Part shown: positions 53,362 to 62,521 of the stretch, one piece after another
Numbering within the stretch: the first letter of the stretch is position 1
How the letters are laid out: each line of letters opens with the position of its first letter
NCBI RefSeq assembly: GCF_010974945.1
Contig: NZ_JAAIVB010000085.1
Coordinates: forward strand, 124,001 to 188,000
Length of the DNA stretch: 64,000 bases
Source of the DNA: Noviherbaspirillum galbum
GTDB taxonomy: Bacteria; Pseudomonadota; Gammaproteobacteria; Burkholderiales; Burkholderiaceae_D
Reading direction: 5' to 3'
Program-made: the position numbers and the translations under genes
Notes under the pieces: model-generated
Databases searched by the model: none
What the model was told of the DNA's origin: nothing
What the model saw: the letters and a program-made list of their open reading frames with translations, nothing else

Positions 53362-54282
53362 ATGACGAATCAGAACATGGTGCAGGACAAGGTGGTGGTG
53401 GTCACCGGCGCCGGCAATGGCATCGGACGGGAGATCGCCCTGGCAATGGCGCGCAGCGGCGCAAGGGTCGTCGTCAATGACATCGGCGCATCGCTTACCG
53501 GCGACGCCACCGGACTCAATCCCGGCCAGCAGGTCGTGCAGGAAATCAAGGCATTCGGCGGACAGGCCATCGCCAATGGCGACAGCGTCGCGGAGGCCGG
53601 GTCCGCGCAGCGCATCATCGAAGCCGCGGTCGCGGCCTTCGGGCGCATCGATTGCGTCGTGAACAATGCCGGCATCCTGCGGGACCGCATCTTTCACAAG
53701 ATGAGCGTCGAAGACTGGGACGCGGTGGTGAAAGTCCACCTCTATGGCGCCTACTTCACCAGCAAGGCAGCGGCGCCTTACTTCAAGGAGCAAGAGTCGG
53801 GCAGCCTGGTCCACATGACGTCCGCGTCAGGCCTGGTCGGCAACATGGGGCAGGCAAACTATTCCGCCGCCAAGCTCGGCATTACCGCGTTGTCGAAGTC
53901 GATCGCGCTCGACATGCAGCGCTACAACGTCCGCTCCAATTGCATCTGCCCGTTCGCCTGGAGCCGGATGACGAGCTCGATTCCGGCAGACACGCCGGAG
54001 GAGCAGGCGCGCGTGGAAAGGCTGAAGCAGATGACCCCGGACAAGATTGCGCCGCTCGCCGTGTACCTGGCGAGCGATGCGGCCGCAGAAGTCAACGGCC
54101 AGGTCTTCGCGGTGCGCAACAACGAGATGTTCCTGATGAGCCAGCCGCGCCCCCTGCGGTCGGTTCACCGTTCCGAGGGATGGACGCCGGAGTCCATCGC
54201 CAGCCATGGCATGCCCGCGCTGAAAGCCTCGTTCTACGATCTTGACCGGTCCGCCGACGTCTTCAGCTGGGACCCGATCTGA
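53362..54282 (+). CDS. Short-chain dehydrogenase (3-hydroxyacyl-CoA dehydrogenase-like)
   Basis: A 306-residue SDR with TGAGNGIGREIA (cofactor loop), NNAG, Ser in HMTSASGLVGN and catalytic YSAAK. Length and the segment ARVVVNDIGASLTGD resemble the dehydrogenase part of peroxisomal multifunctional enzyme 2 (HSD17B4-like), which oxidises 3-hydroxyacyl-CoA. The C-terminal 50 residues (SVHRSEGWTPESIASHGMPA) extend past the core. The ATG at 53362 has GGAAGAG ahead. It is followed 34 bases later by the crotonase gene. Confidence 0.88.
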   Translation: MTNQNMVQDKVVVVTGAGNGIGREIALAMARSGARVVVNDIGASLTGDATGLNPGQQVVQEIKAFGGQAIANGDSVAEAGSAQRIIEAAVAAFGRIDCVVNNAGILRDRIFHKMSVEDWDAVVKVHLYGAYFTSKAAAPYFKEQESGSLVHMTSASGLVGNMGQANYSAAKLGITALSKSIALDMQRYNVRSNCICPFAWSRMTSSIPADTPEEQARVERLKQMTPDKIAPLAVYLASDAAAEVNGQVFAVRNNEMFLMSQPRPLRSVHRSEGWTPESIASHGMPALKASFYDLDRSADVFSWDPI

Positions 54283-54316
54283 ACGCCGCGCGACACGCAT
54301 GAATACAGGAGACAGC

Positions 54317-55114
54317 ATGAAAGCAGAAGCGTTTCAAACCATACGCTACGACGTCGGAGACGGCGTGGCGACGATCACGCTCAATCGTCCGGCGCAGAAG
54401 AACGCGCTCGACAAGGTGATGCGAGCCGAACTGGCCGAGGCGGTGGCCGAGGTGCGTCGCGACCGCAGCATCCACGCGCTCGTGCTGACCGGCGCGGGCG
54501 GCGCGTTCTGTGCCGGCGGCGACATCCGGGGCATGCAAAGCGGAGCCGGCACGGCGGAAGAGGGCAGGGACCGGATGCTCGACCTGCACTTGTGGGTGGA
54601 GGAACTGATCAACTTCGACCGTCCCGTGATCGCCGCGGTCGATGGTCCCGCATTCGGCGCCGGCTTCGGCCTGGCCCTGGCGGCGGACTTCGTGCTTGCC
54701 ACGCCGCGCGCCCGCTTCTGCCTGTCTTTCCTGAAGCTTGGCCTCATTCCCGACTGCGGCGTGTTCTACACCTTGCCGCGCGTGGTCGGCCTGCAGCGGG
54801 CGAAGGAACTGGCGTTTTCCGCGCGCGAGCTTGGCGCCGAGGAAGCCAGGCAGCTGGGCATCGTCGCCGAGATCCACGAGCCGGACGCCATCGCCGGGCG
54901 CGCGCGCGAGATCGCGCTCAGCTTCACCGCCGCCTCGCTGACCGCGCTGAGCATCAGCAAGCGGGTCTTCAATGCCGCGCCGACGAGCACGCTCGGCGCC
55001 TTGCTGGAAATGGAAGCGGCGGGACAGGGCGTCGCGCGCTCGTCGGAATATCACCGCAATGCGGTCGCCGCTTTCCTGAACAAGGAAGCGCCGCCTTACT
55101 CCTGGCCCAAGTAA
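54317..55114 (+). CDS. Enoyl-CoA hydratase/isomerase (crotonase family)
   Basis: A 265-residue crotonase. GVATITLNRPAQKNALDKVM, TGAGGAFCAGGDIRGMQ (oxyanion hole) and AAVDGPAFGAGFGLALAADF are clear. At the usual second-glutamate position it has Asp in LGLIPDCGVFYTLPRVVG, as in PaaG-type isomerases, so isomerase activity is possible. The ATG at 54317 has a CAGGAG site; upstream in-frame ATG codons do not. It pairs with the SDR gene before it. Confidence 0.87.
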   Translation: MKAEAFQTIRYDVGDGVATITLNRPAQKNALDKVMRAELAEAVAEVRRDRSIHALVLTGAGGAFCAGGDIRGMQSGAGTAEEGRDRMLDLHLWVEELINFDRPVIAAVDGPAFGAGFGLALAADFVLATPRARFCLSFLKLGLIPDCGVFYTLPRVVGLQRAKELAFSARELGAEEARQLGIVAEIHEPDAIAGRAREIALSFTAASLTALSISKRVFNAAPTSTLGALLEMEAAGQGVARSSEYHRNAVAAFLNKEAPPYSWPK

Positions 55115-55181
55115 TGAAGCCATGCGCGCCGCGGAGCGGCGCGCAGGCAAGCCAGCCGTCTCGTTCAGGCGGCTGCGCCGT

Positions 55182-56738
55182 TCAGTTCACCTTGCGGGAT
55201 TGTCCGCGCCAGTACGGTTCGCGCAACTGCGTCTTGACGACCTTGCCTGCTGCGGACAGCGGCATCGCCTCCGGAAAATCAAAGGATTTCGGGCACTTGT
55301 ATCCCGCGAGCGCGGTCTTGCAGTGGCTGCGCAAGTCGTCCTCCCTGGCCTGGGCGCCGGTCCGGAGCACCACGACCGCGTGCACGCTCTCGCCCCACTG
55401 CGCGCTGGGAATGCCGATGACGGCGCACATGGCGACGGCCGGGTGGCGCGCCAGCACGTTTTCCACCTCGGCGGAATACACGTTCTCGCCGCCGGTCACG
55501 ATCATGTCCTTGATGCGGTCCACGATGTAGAGGTGGCCGTCCGCATCGAGGTAGCCGCCGTCGCCGGTGTGCAGCCAGCCGCCGCGCAGCGCGGCCGCCG
55601 TCTCTTCCGGCTTCTTCCAGTAGCCGAGCATGACGCATCCGCCGCGGATGATGACTTCGCCCACCGCGCCTCGCGGAACCTCTTCCCCATCGGCATCGAC
55701 GACGCGGATCTCGCAGCCATACCCGGCGCGGCCAACCGACTTGACCAGGCCGCTCGCCCGCGCTTCCGGCCCATGGTTGGCGGGAGGATTGCCGCACACG
55801 GCGGCGGCCGTCTCGGTCATGCCGTAGGCGCTGGCGAACTCGACGCCGGGAAACAGGTCCAGCGTGCGTTCCAGCAGCGGCAACGAGATCGGCGAAGCCC
55901 CGTAGCTGATGCGCCTGATGGTGGCCATCTTCCTGCGCTCGAAGCGCGGATGGTCGAGCAGCATCTGCAGCATGGTGGGCACCAGCATCAGGTCGGTGAC
56001 GGCATGCCGTTCCACGGCGTCGAGCACGCCCTCCGCCGTGAAGGACGGCACGATCACCACCGTATTGCCGCCTATCGACTGGCCGACCAGCCTGCCAGCG
56101 CCGCCGACATGGAACAGCGGTGTGGCGATCAGAGAGATGCTGCCTGGCTGTCCGCCCATCTCCGCCATCCGGGCAATCGAGGCGATCCAGAAATTGGCGT
56201 GGCTGAGCATCACGCCCTTGGGGAAGCCGGTGGTGCCGCCGGTATAGAGAATGGCGGCGAGGTCGTCGCCCCCGCGCATCGCATCCTCGACGGGCGCCGC
56301 GGCGGCGATCAATTCCTCGTAGCCGAGCATGCCCGGCGGCGTCGCCTGCTCGCCGGCGTGGATGATGGTGCGGACGCAGGGGGCCTGTTCGCGGATGGCG
56401 TCCACCATGCCGGCAAACTGGTCGTCGACGATGAGCACCTGGCTGTCGCAGTCGTTGAGGGAATATGCGATCTCCGACAGGCTCCAGCGCGTGTTGACGG
56501 GGTTGGCGACGGCGCCCGCCCACCATGCCGCCTGGAAGTATTCGACATAACGGTCGGAGTTGAGCGCGAGCATCGCAATCCGGTCGTTGGCGCCCAAGCC
56601 CAGCGACCGGAGGGCGCCGGCCAGGCGCGCCACGCGCTCGGCCATCTGCTGGAAGCTCTGCTGCCTCTCGCCGAAGATGGTCGCCATCCGGTCCGGATGA
56701 TTTTGCCGCGCACGATGCAATCCTTGTGTCAGGTTCAT
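55182..56738 (-). CDS. Acyl-CoA synthetase (AMP-dependent)
   Basis: A 518-residue acyl-CoA ligase. The P-loop is YTGGTTGFPKGVMLSHANF, followed by ASAYGMTETAAAVCGNPP and the hinge/C-terminal GHLYIVDRIKDMIVTGGENV. The terminal catalytic lysine lies in PLSAAGKVVKTQLRE. Length is typical of medium/long-chain or cyclic-acid ligases. It is transcribed away from the racemase-like gene, and activates the acid used by this cluster (inference). Confidence 0.92.
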   Translation of the reverse strand: MNLTQGLHRARQNHPDRMATIFGERQQSFQQMAERVARLAGALRSLGLGANDRIAMLALNSDRYVEYFQAAWWAGAVANPVNTRWSLSEIAYSLNDCDSQVLIVDDQFAGMVDAIREQAPCVRTIIHAGEQATPPGMLGYEELIAAAAPVEDAMRGGDDLAAILYTGGTTGFPKGVMLSHANFWIASIARMAEMGGQPGSISLIATPLFHVGGAGRLVGQSIGGNTVVIVPSFTAEGVLDAVERHAVTDLMLVPTMLQMLLDHPRFERRKMATIRRISYGASPISLPLLERTLDLFPGVEFASAYGMTETAAAVCGNPPANHGPEARASGLVKSVGRAGYGCEIRVVDADGEEVPRGAVGEVIIRGGCVMLGYWKKPEETAAALRGGWLHTGDGGYLDADGHLYIVDRIKDMIVTGGENVYSAEVENVLARHPAVAMCAVIGIPSAQWGESVHAVVVLRTGAQAREDDLRSHCKTALAGYKCPKSFDFPEAMPLSAAGKVVKTQLREPYWRGQSRKVN

Positions 56739-56804
56739 TCCCGTTGTCTCCTTGAAGGCGGTGCCCGCGCCGGCTGCCCGAGCGCCGGTTCATTACCCGA
56801 TATT

Positions 56805-56851
56805 CGCGTTTTCCGCGGCATCGCGGCAATGGCGATTCTTTCCAAAACGCG
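56805..56851. promoter_or_regulatory. Inverted repeat in the divergent ligase/racemase promoter region
   Basis: CGCGTTTT and AAAACGCG lie 31 bases apart in the 261-base region between the divergent synthetase and racemase-like genes. It may be a two-site operator for a regulator; weak because the arms are short and far apart. Confidence 0.25.
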
Positions 56852-56999
56852 TTGGCAAAAGCTGCCATTCTTCGCTGGTCCGGCGCTGCCTGAGCATTTC
56901 TGCCATCGCCGAAACAGCGATCCTGCCATTGGCCCGTCAAGGTCCGGCCGCTAGAATTTTTCGCATCGCCATTCCCATGAGACAACAGGAGAGAAAGCC

Positions 57000-58163
57000 A
57001 TGACAAGCCAGCCCCCGCTGCAAGGCGTGAAGGTACTCGACTTGACCCGCCTGCTGCCGGGGCCGGTCTGCACCCAGCACCTGGCCGACATGGGCGCCGA
57101 CGTGATCAAGATCGAAGACACCGGCGCGGGCGACTATGCCGCGGCGCCGGTGAAGGCGCTGGTGAACCGCAACAAGCGCGGCATCCGCCTCGACCTGAAG
57201 CAGGCGGCCGGCGTGCAAGCCTTTCTCGACCTGGCGCGTGACGCCGACATCGTGGTCGAGGGATTTCGTCCCGGAATCGTGGACCGTCTCGGCATCGGCT
57301 ACGAGAAGGTAGCCGGCGTCAATCCCCGGGTGGTCTACTGCAGCATCACCGGCTATGGACAGTCCGGTCCTTTCCGCGATTTGGCCGGACATGACATGAA
57401 CTATGGAGGCTATGCCGGCGCACTCGACCAGGTCGGCAGCGACGCCTCCACGCTTGCCTTGTCCAACCTGCCGGTGGCCGACCTGATGGGCGGATCGCTG
57501 ACGGCGGCGATGGGCATCCTGGCGGCGCTGTTCGATGCCTCGCGGACCGGCCGCGGCCGTTACCTCGACGTCGCCATCAGCGACGGCACGCTCGCCCATG
57601 CGGTGCTGCCGCTGGCGCGCGTGAATGCGGAGGGCAAGGCGCGGCCCGCGGGCGGCGACAGCATCTCTGGCGGGCTGCCCAACTATCGTCCGTATCGCAC
57701 GCGCGACGGCCGCGTGCTCGCGGTCGCGGCGCTCGAACCCAAGTTCTGGGAAACGTTCTGCGACACGATAGCGCGGCCCGACCTGAAGGCCTGCGACCGC
57801 AATGCGCCGCCGGAGGTCCTGCGCCGCATCCAGGAAGAAGTCGCACGGGTCGTGGCATCGATGACGCTCTCCGAGTGGGAAGAAAAACTGGCCGGCGTCG
57901 ACTGCTGCGTCAGCCCGGTACTGAAGCTGGAAGAGACGCTGCGGCATCCGCATTTCCGGGAACGCGGCATGGTCCACGACACCGTCCACCCGCGGCTCGG
58001 GTCGCTGACCCATGTGGGCTTCCCGGTGAAGATGAGCCGGTTCGCGTTTTCCGTCGCGCGCCAGGCGCCCGCGCCGGGTGAGCACACCGTCGAGGTGCTG
58101 CGCGAACTCGGATACGCGGAGGAAGACATCACCGCGCTTCGGGAATGCCGCGCCGCGCTGTAG
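57000..58163 (+). CDS. Alpha-methylacyl-CoA racemase-like protein (CaiB/BaiF family)
   Basis: A 387-residue family III member. Blocks: LQGVKVLDLTRLLPGPVCTQ, DMGADVIKIEDTGAGDYA, LVNRNKRGIRLDLKQAAGVQ, EGFRPGIVDRLGIGYE. It carries the residues used by mycobacterial alpha-methylacyl-CoA racemase (His126, Asp156, Glu241 from memory) as His131 in AGHDMNYGG, Asp161 in LPVADLMGGS and Glu246 in ALEPKFW. It therefore probably epimerises 2-methylacyl-CoA esters rather than transferring CoA. Clear ribosome site GGAGAG before ATG. Confidence 0.85.
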   Translation: MTSQPPLQGVKVLDLTRLLPGPVCTQHLADMGADVIKIEDTGAGDYAAAPVKALVNRNKRGIRLDLKQAAGVQAFLDLARDADIVVEGFRPGIVDRLGIGYEKVAGVNPRVVYCSITGYGQSGPFRDLAGHDMNYGGYAGALDQVGSDASTLALSNLPVADLMGGSLTAAMGILAALFDASRTGRGRYLDVAISDGTLAHAVLPLARVNAEGKARPAGGDSISGGLPNYRPYRTRDGRVLAVAALEPKFWETFCDTIARPDLKACDRNAPPEVLRRIQEEVARVVASMTLSEWEEKLAGVDCCVSPVLKLEETLRHPHFRERGMVHDTVHPRLGSLTHVGFPVKMSRFAFSVARQAPAPGEHTVEVLRELGYAEEDITALRECRAAL

Positions 58164-58234
58164 CGGGCGCATGCAGCGGGCAATCTAATACGCTATGCTT
58201 ACGCCAGCAGAAGCGATTGCCCGAGCTTTCAACC

Positions 58235-59275
58235 ATGACGGTCACCCACAACACCATCGCGATCCTCCAGGTCGAGCAGATCCTGCAGGGCGTGCGCAAA
58301 CAGGGCAGAGACATATCCGCGATCCTGCTTCGTTCCGGCATTTCCCCGGCGCTGCTCGATTCGCCGCTGTCGCGCGTCTCGCAGGCGCAATACGCGGCCC
58401 TCATCCGCACGCTTACCCGCGTCACGCGCGACGAACTCTGGGGCCTGTGCTCGCGCCCGGTCAAGATCGGGACCTTCTCGCGCAACTGCCGCGCCCTGGT
58501 GCATTGCCGTTCGCTGCGCGAAGCCCTGGTCCAGGGGTTCCGCTACTATCATCTCGCGCTCGAAGACTTCGTGCCGCGCCTGCGCATCGAGGGCGACATC
58601 GCGCATGTCGTGCTCCAGGCCCGTGCCGAGCGCGACGCGCGCCTGCGCTACGTCGAGCGGACCTTCATGTTCTTCGCCTTCGGCCTTGCCTGCTGGCTGG
58701 TGGCCAGGCGCATTCCGCTGATCGACGTCGATTACTGCAACCTCGACAAGAACCTGTCGTCCGACGCCTTCCGCGTATTCCAGGCGCCGGTGCGCTACCA
58801 GGATGGCCAGGTCGGCTTCCGCTTCGAGAAACGCTGGCTCGACCTGCCGGTGGTGCAGAACGTGCAGAGCGTGGAAGAGTTCCTGCACCAGGCGCCGGCC
58901 AGCCTGCTGATCAAGTACCGCGACCATGCCAACGTGACGGAACGCATCCGGCGCATCCTGCGCCGCCACCTGGCCGGTGAAATGCCCTCGCTCGAGGAAG
59001 TCAGCAAATCGATCGCGGTGACGCCGCAAACCCTCAGGCGGCGCCTGCAGGAAGAAGGGCAGGGCTACCAGGCCATCAAGGACGACCTCCGGCGCGACGT
59101 TGCCATCGAATACCTGGCGCGGCCGGATCTCACCTTGATCGAAATCGCCGTGCTGGTCGGGTTTTCCGAGCCGAGCACCTTCCATCGCGCGTTCAAGAAA
59201 TGGACCGGGGTTGCCCCCGGCGAATACCGCCACACGCGGCTGCACGCGAACGGCGCCGGCGCGACGCCGGCATAA
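58235..59275 (+). CDS. AraC-family transcriptional regulator (OruR/PF12625 type)
   Basis: A 346-residue regulator. The N-terminal 200 residues match the PF12625 ligand-binding type (LRSGISPALLDSPLSRVSQ, GLCSRPVKIGTFS). The C-terminal HTH pair spans about residues 240-335 (PSLEEVSKSIAVTPQTLRRR, IEIAVLVGFSEPSTFHRAFK). The ATG at 58235 gives a normal length; earlier in-frame starts overlap the racemase end. It sits between the two halves of the acyl-CoA cluster and is the probable activator. Confidence 0.9.
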   Translation: MTVTHNTIAILQVEQILQGVRKQGRDISAILLRSGISPALLDSPLSRVSQAQYAALIRTLTRVTRDELWGLCSRPVKIGTFSRNCRALVHCRSLREALVQGFRYYHLALEDFVPRLRIEGDIAHVVLQARAERDARLRYVERTFMFFAFGLACWLVARRIPLIDVDYCNLDKNLSSDAFRVFQAPVRYQDGQVGFRFEKRWLDLPVVQNVQSVEEFLHQAPASLLIKYRDHANVTERIRRILRRHLAGEMPSLEEVSKSIAVTPQTLRRRLQEEGQGYQAIKDDLRRDVAIEYLARPDLTLIEIAVLVGFSEPSTFHRAFKKWTGVAPGEYRHTRLHANGAGATPA

Positions 59276-59505
59276 CGCTTCGCGGCGCCAGATCCATCCG
59301 GCGCCGATCAATTTCCCCCTGGCAAACCAATTCGGCCAACCAAACCGCGGGACAGGCATCGCCGCCGGTCCTGGTCGTTTTGGCCAATGCTTTTTGTCGC
59401 CCTCCGCCATTGTTCGGCCGTGCCCGCGCAGGCAATCTACCCTCATTGCAAAGCGAGGCGAGTCCGCAGCACTTGCATGAACATACCTCGAGAGGAGAAT
59501 CGACA

Positions 59506-60690
59506 GTGAGCCGAAAAGTACAAGTGGTGGGCGTAGGCATGATCCCCTTCACCAAGCCGGGCGCGAGCGAGCCCTATTCCGTGATGGGCGCGCGCGCGGC
59601 GAAGCAGGCGCTCGAAGATGCCCGCGTCGACTACAAACTCATCGAACAGGCCTACGTCGGCTACGTCTATGGCGACTCGACTTCGGGCCAGGCCGCCGTC
59701 TACGGCGTGGGCGTGACCGGCATCCCGGTGTTCAACGTCAACAACAACTGTTCCAGCGGCTCCACCGCGCTGTTCCTGGCGCGCCAGGCGATCGACAGCG
59801 GCGCAGCCGAATGCGTGCTCGTGCTGGGCTTCGACCAGATGAGCCCGGGCGCGCTGAAGGGCGCCTATGACGATCGTCCCTCGCCGCTGGCGCGCTTCCA
59901 GGAATCCATGGTCGCCGTGCAAGGTTTCGAGGATGGCGTGCCGCGCGCCGCGCAATTCTTCGGCGGCGCCGGGCGCGCGCACATGGAGCGTTTCGGCACG
60001 AAGCCGGAAACCTTCGCTCGCATCTCGGTAAAGGCGCGGCAGCATGCGGCCCGCAATCCGCTGGCGATCTTCCGCCAGACCGTCACGCTGGACGAAGTGA
60101 TGGCCGCGCCCCAGGTCTTCAACCCGCTTACCCGCCTGCAGTGCTGCCCGCCGACCTGCGGCGCCGCCGCCGCGGTGCTGGCATCGGAAGACTTCGCCAG
60201 GAAGCATGGCCTCGATACCCGCGTCTTCATCGCCGCCCAGGCCATGACCACCGACACCGCCAGCACCTTCGATTCCGGCGACATGCGGCGCGTGGTGGGC
60301 TATGACATGACGGGCACCGCCGCCAGGCGCGTGTATGAGGCGAGCGGCGTCGGCCCGGAGGACGTCGACGTGGTCGAGCTGCACGATTGCTTCACCGCCA
60401 ACGAACTCATCACCTACGAGGGACTGGGCCTGACGGCGGAAGGCACCGCCGAGCGCTTCATCCTGGACGGCGACAACACCTACGGCGGCAAGGTCGTCGT
60501 CAACCCCTCGGGCGGGCTGCTCTCGAAGGGACATCCGCTGGGCGCGACCGGACTGGCGCAATGCGCCGAACTCGTATGGCAGCTGCGCGGACAGGCCGAC
60601 CAGCGCCAGGTGGAAGGCGCGCGGGTGGCCCTGCAGCACAACCTCGGGCTTGGCGGCGCATGCGTCGTTACCATGTACCAGTCGGCTTGA
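59506..60690 (+). CDS. Thiolase, SCP-x/lipid-transfer type
   Basis: A 394-residue thiolase with GTG start at 59506 behind AGAGGAGAA. The nucleophile Cys is in NVNNNCSSGSTALFLA. His is in LLSKGHPLGATGLAQ, and the second Cys in GLGGACVVTMY. The pattern DVVELHDCFTANELITYEGL matches the SCP-x thiolases that cleave 3-ketoacyl-CoA with branched or steroid side chains. It begins the second operon (thiolase, two MaoC, SDR, ACAD, synthetase). Confidence 0.9.
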   Translation: MSRKVQVVGVGMIPFTKPGASEPYSVMGARAAKQALEDARVDYKLIEQAYVGYVYGDSTSGQAAVYGVGVTGIPVFNVNNNCSSGSTALFLARQAIDSGAAECVLVLGFDQMSPGALKGAYDDRPSPLARFQESMVAVQGFEDGVPRAAQFFGGAGRAHMERFGTKPETFARISVKARQHAARNPLAIFRQTVTLDEVMAAPQVFNPLTRLQCCPPTCGAAAAVLASEDFARKHGLDTRVFIAAQAMTTDTASTFDSGDMRRVVGYDMTGTAARRVYEASGVGPEDVDVVELHDCFTANELITYEGLGLTAEGTAERFILDGDNTYGGKVVVNPSGGLLSKGHPLGATGLAQCAELVWQLRGQADQRQVEGARVALQHNLGLGGACVVTMYQSA

Positions 60691-60723
60691 TCGGCACCAA
60701 CCAGCACCGGAAAGGTCAACATC

Positions 60724-61167
60724 ATGATCGACAAACGCCATATCGGCCATGTGCTGCCGCGCTACTCGGTGGAAGTCGAGAAAGGTCGCCTGCGCTTTTT
60801 CGCGAAGGCCACCGGCCAGGCCGACCCCGTCTTCAACTCCGAGGACGCGGCCCGCGGCGCCGGCATGCCATCCCTGCCCGTGCCCCCGACCTATCTGTTC
60901 TGCCTCGAGATGGATTCTCCCAACCCGTCCGCGGTGCGGGACCTGCTGGGCATCGACATCGGCCGGATCCTGCACGGCGAGCAGCATTTCACCTACCACG
61001 CGATGGCGTATGCGGGCGACACGCTGAGCTTCGAGCAGCGCATCGCCGACATCTACGACAAGAAGAACGGCGCGCTCGAGTTCGTGGTGCGCGAAACCCG
61101 CGTCACCAACCAGCGCGGCGACTTGGTCGCCGAACTGCGCGGCGTGACGGTGGTGCGCAACGCTTGA
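60724..61167 (+). CDS. MaoC-like hot-dog protein, N-terminal dehydratase type
   Basis: A 147-residue protein of the FAS1_DH/MaoC N-terminal type. RLRFFAKATGQADPVFNSED is the degenerate hot-dog start without the catalytic Asp-His of hydratase 2; PSLPVPPTYLFCLEMDSPN and GEQHFTYHAMAYAGDTLSF follow. It sits 31 bases before a catalytic MaoC gene, so the pair probably forms a heteromeric enoyl-CoA hydratase, as ChsH1-ChsH2-type enzymes do in steroid side-chain degradation (inference from the split arrangement). Confidence 0.85.
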   Translation: MIDKRHIGHVLPRYSVEVEKGRLRFFAKATGQADPVFNSEDAARGAGMPSLPVPPTYLFCLEMDSPNPSAVRDLLGIDIGRILHGEQHFTYHAMAYAGDTLSFEQRIADIYDKKNGALEFVVRETRVTNQRGDLVAELRGVTVVRNA

Positions 61168-61198
61168 ACCCGTCCCACACAGCAACACAGGAAGACGC

Positions 61199-61624
61199 AT
61201 GGAAAGAATGACATTCGCATACGACGCGGTGCAGGTGGGCGACGAAATCGCTTCCCTGACAACCGAGCCGATCACCCGGCATACGCTGGCGCTGTATTGC
61301 GGCGCCTCGGGCGACCACAATCCCATCCACGTGGACATTGATTTCGCCCGCCGCGCCGGCATGCCGGACGTGTTTGCCCACGGCATGCTGTCCATGGCCT
61401 ACCTCGCCCGGGTGCTGACGAACTGGGTGCCCCAGGACAGGCTGCGCAGCTTCGGCGTGCGCTTCGCCGCGATCACCCACGTGGGGGACGCCATCACCTG
61501 CACCGGCAAGGTGGTGGAAAAGTTTGAGGAAAACGGCGAGCGGCGCGTCAGGGTCGAGCTGACGACAACCAACCAGGACGGCGACATCAAACTCAAGGGC
61601 GACGCAATCATCGCCATGGCATGA
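61199..61624 (+). CDS. MaoC-family (R)-specific enoyl-CoA hydratase subunit
   Basis: A 141-residue hot-dog hydratase with the hydratase 2 motif in YCGASGDHNPIHVDIDFARR, including the catalytic Asp and His. GMPDVFAHGMLSMAYLARVL and RSFGVRFAAITHVGDAITCT complete it. It is paired with the preceding non-catalytic MaoC protein and 18 bases ahead of the SDR. Confidence 0.9.
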   Translation: MERMTFAYDAVQVGDEIASLTTEPITRHTLALYCGASGDHNPIHVDIDFARRAGMPDVFAHGMLSMAYLARVLTNWVPQDRLRSFGVRFAAITHVGDAITCTGKVVEKFEENGERRVRVELTTTNQDGDIKLKGDAIIAMA

Positions 61625-61642
61625 CGGACACAGGAGAGAGAC

Positions 61643-62467
61643 ATGAAGAAACTCGAAGGCAAGGTGGCAATCGTATCCGGCTCCGGCCGCGGCATCGGGC
61701 GTGAGATCGCCCTCAAGCTGGCCAGCGAGGGCGCGAGCGTCGTGGTCAACGACCTCGATCCGGGCACCGCGAACGACACCGTGGAAGTGATCCGCGCCGC
61801 CGGCGGCAAGGCGCTGGCCTGCGCCGGCAGCGTGACCGAAGCCGGCTTCGCCGAGCGCTTCGTCGCCGCCGCCGTCGACGGCTTCGGCGGACTGGACATC
61901 ATCGTCAACAACGCCGGCTACACCTGGGACAACGTGATCCAGAAGATGAGCGACGAGCAATGGGACGCCATCCTGCAGGTCCACCTGACCGCGCCCTTCC
62001 GCATCCTGCGCGCCGCTTCCGAGTTCATCCGCGCCGCGGCGAGGAAAGAGGCGGAAGCCGGGCAGGAAGTATTCCGCAAGGTGGTCAACATCTCGTCCAC
62101 CTCGGGCGTCATGGGTAACGCCGGACAAGCCAACTACGCCGCGGCCAAGGCCGGCATCAATGGCCTGACCAAGGCGCTGGCCAAGGAATGGGGACGCTAC
62201 AAGGTCAACGTCAACAGCGTCGCCTTCGGCCTGATCAAGACCCGCCTGACGGAAGCGGCCGCCGATGCCGACGCCAGCATCGACATCGAAGGACGCAAGA
62301 TCAAGGTCGGCGTCAATCCGCAGGTGCTCAAGAACGCCGAAGCGCTTATTCCGGTCGGCCGCGCCGGCACGCCGGAGGAAGCGGCGGGCGCGGTCTACCT
62401 GTTCTGCTTGCCGGAATCCAACTACATCAGCGGCCAGGTGCTGGTCTGCGGCGGCGGCCGACCCTAG
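61643..62467 (+). CDS. Short-chain dehydrogenase, beta-oxidation type
   Basis: A 274-residue SDR with SGSGRGIGREIA, NNAGYTWDN, NISSTSGVMGNAGQ and catalytic YAAAK. It probably oxidises the 3-hydroxyacyl-CoA made by the MaoC pair. It carries an insert at about residues 132-150 (AAARKEAEAGQEVFRK). The similar SDR at 53362 gives the cluster two dehydrogenases, perhaps for two different 3-hydroxy intermediates. Confidence 0.9.
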   Translation: MKKLEGKVAIVSGSGRGIGREIALKLASEGASVVVNDLDPGTANDTVEVIRAAGGKALACAGSVTEAGFAERFVAAAVDGFGGLDIIVNNAGYTWDNVIQKMSDEQWDAILQVHLTAPFRILRAASEFIRAAARKEAEAGQEVFRKVVNISSTSGVMGNAGQANYAAAKAGINGLTKALAKEWGRYKVNVNSVAFGLIKTRLTEAAADADASIDIEGRKIKVGVNPQVLKNAEALIPVGRAGTPEEAAGAVYLFCLPESNYISGQVLVCGGGRP

Positions 62468-62521
62468 GGCGGCTGAGCGTCTCCGGATGTTTCCCTTTTT
62501 TTGCATGCTATCTGCACCGAC

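Noticed and set aside
55122-56954. 610-codon plus-strand frame opposite the acyl-CoA synthetase
   Set aside because: The minus strand carries the ligase motifs; the plus frame has none.
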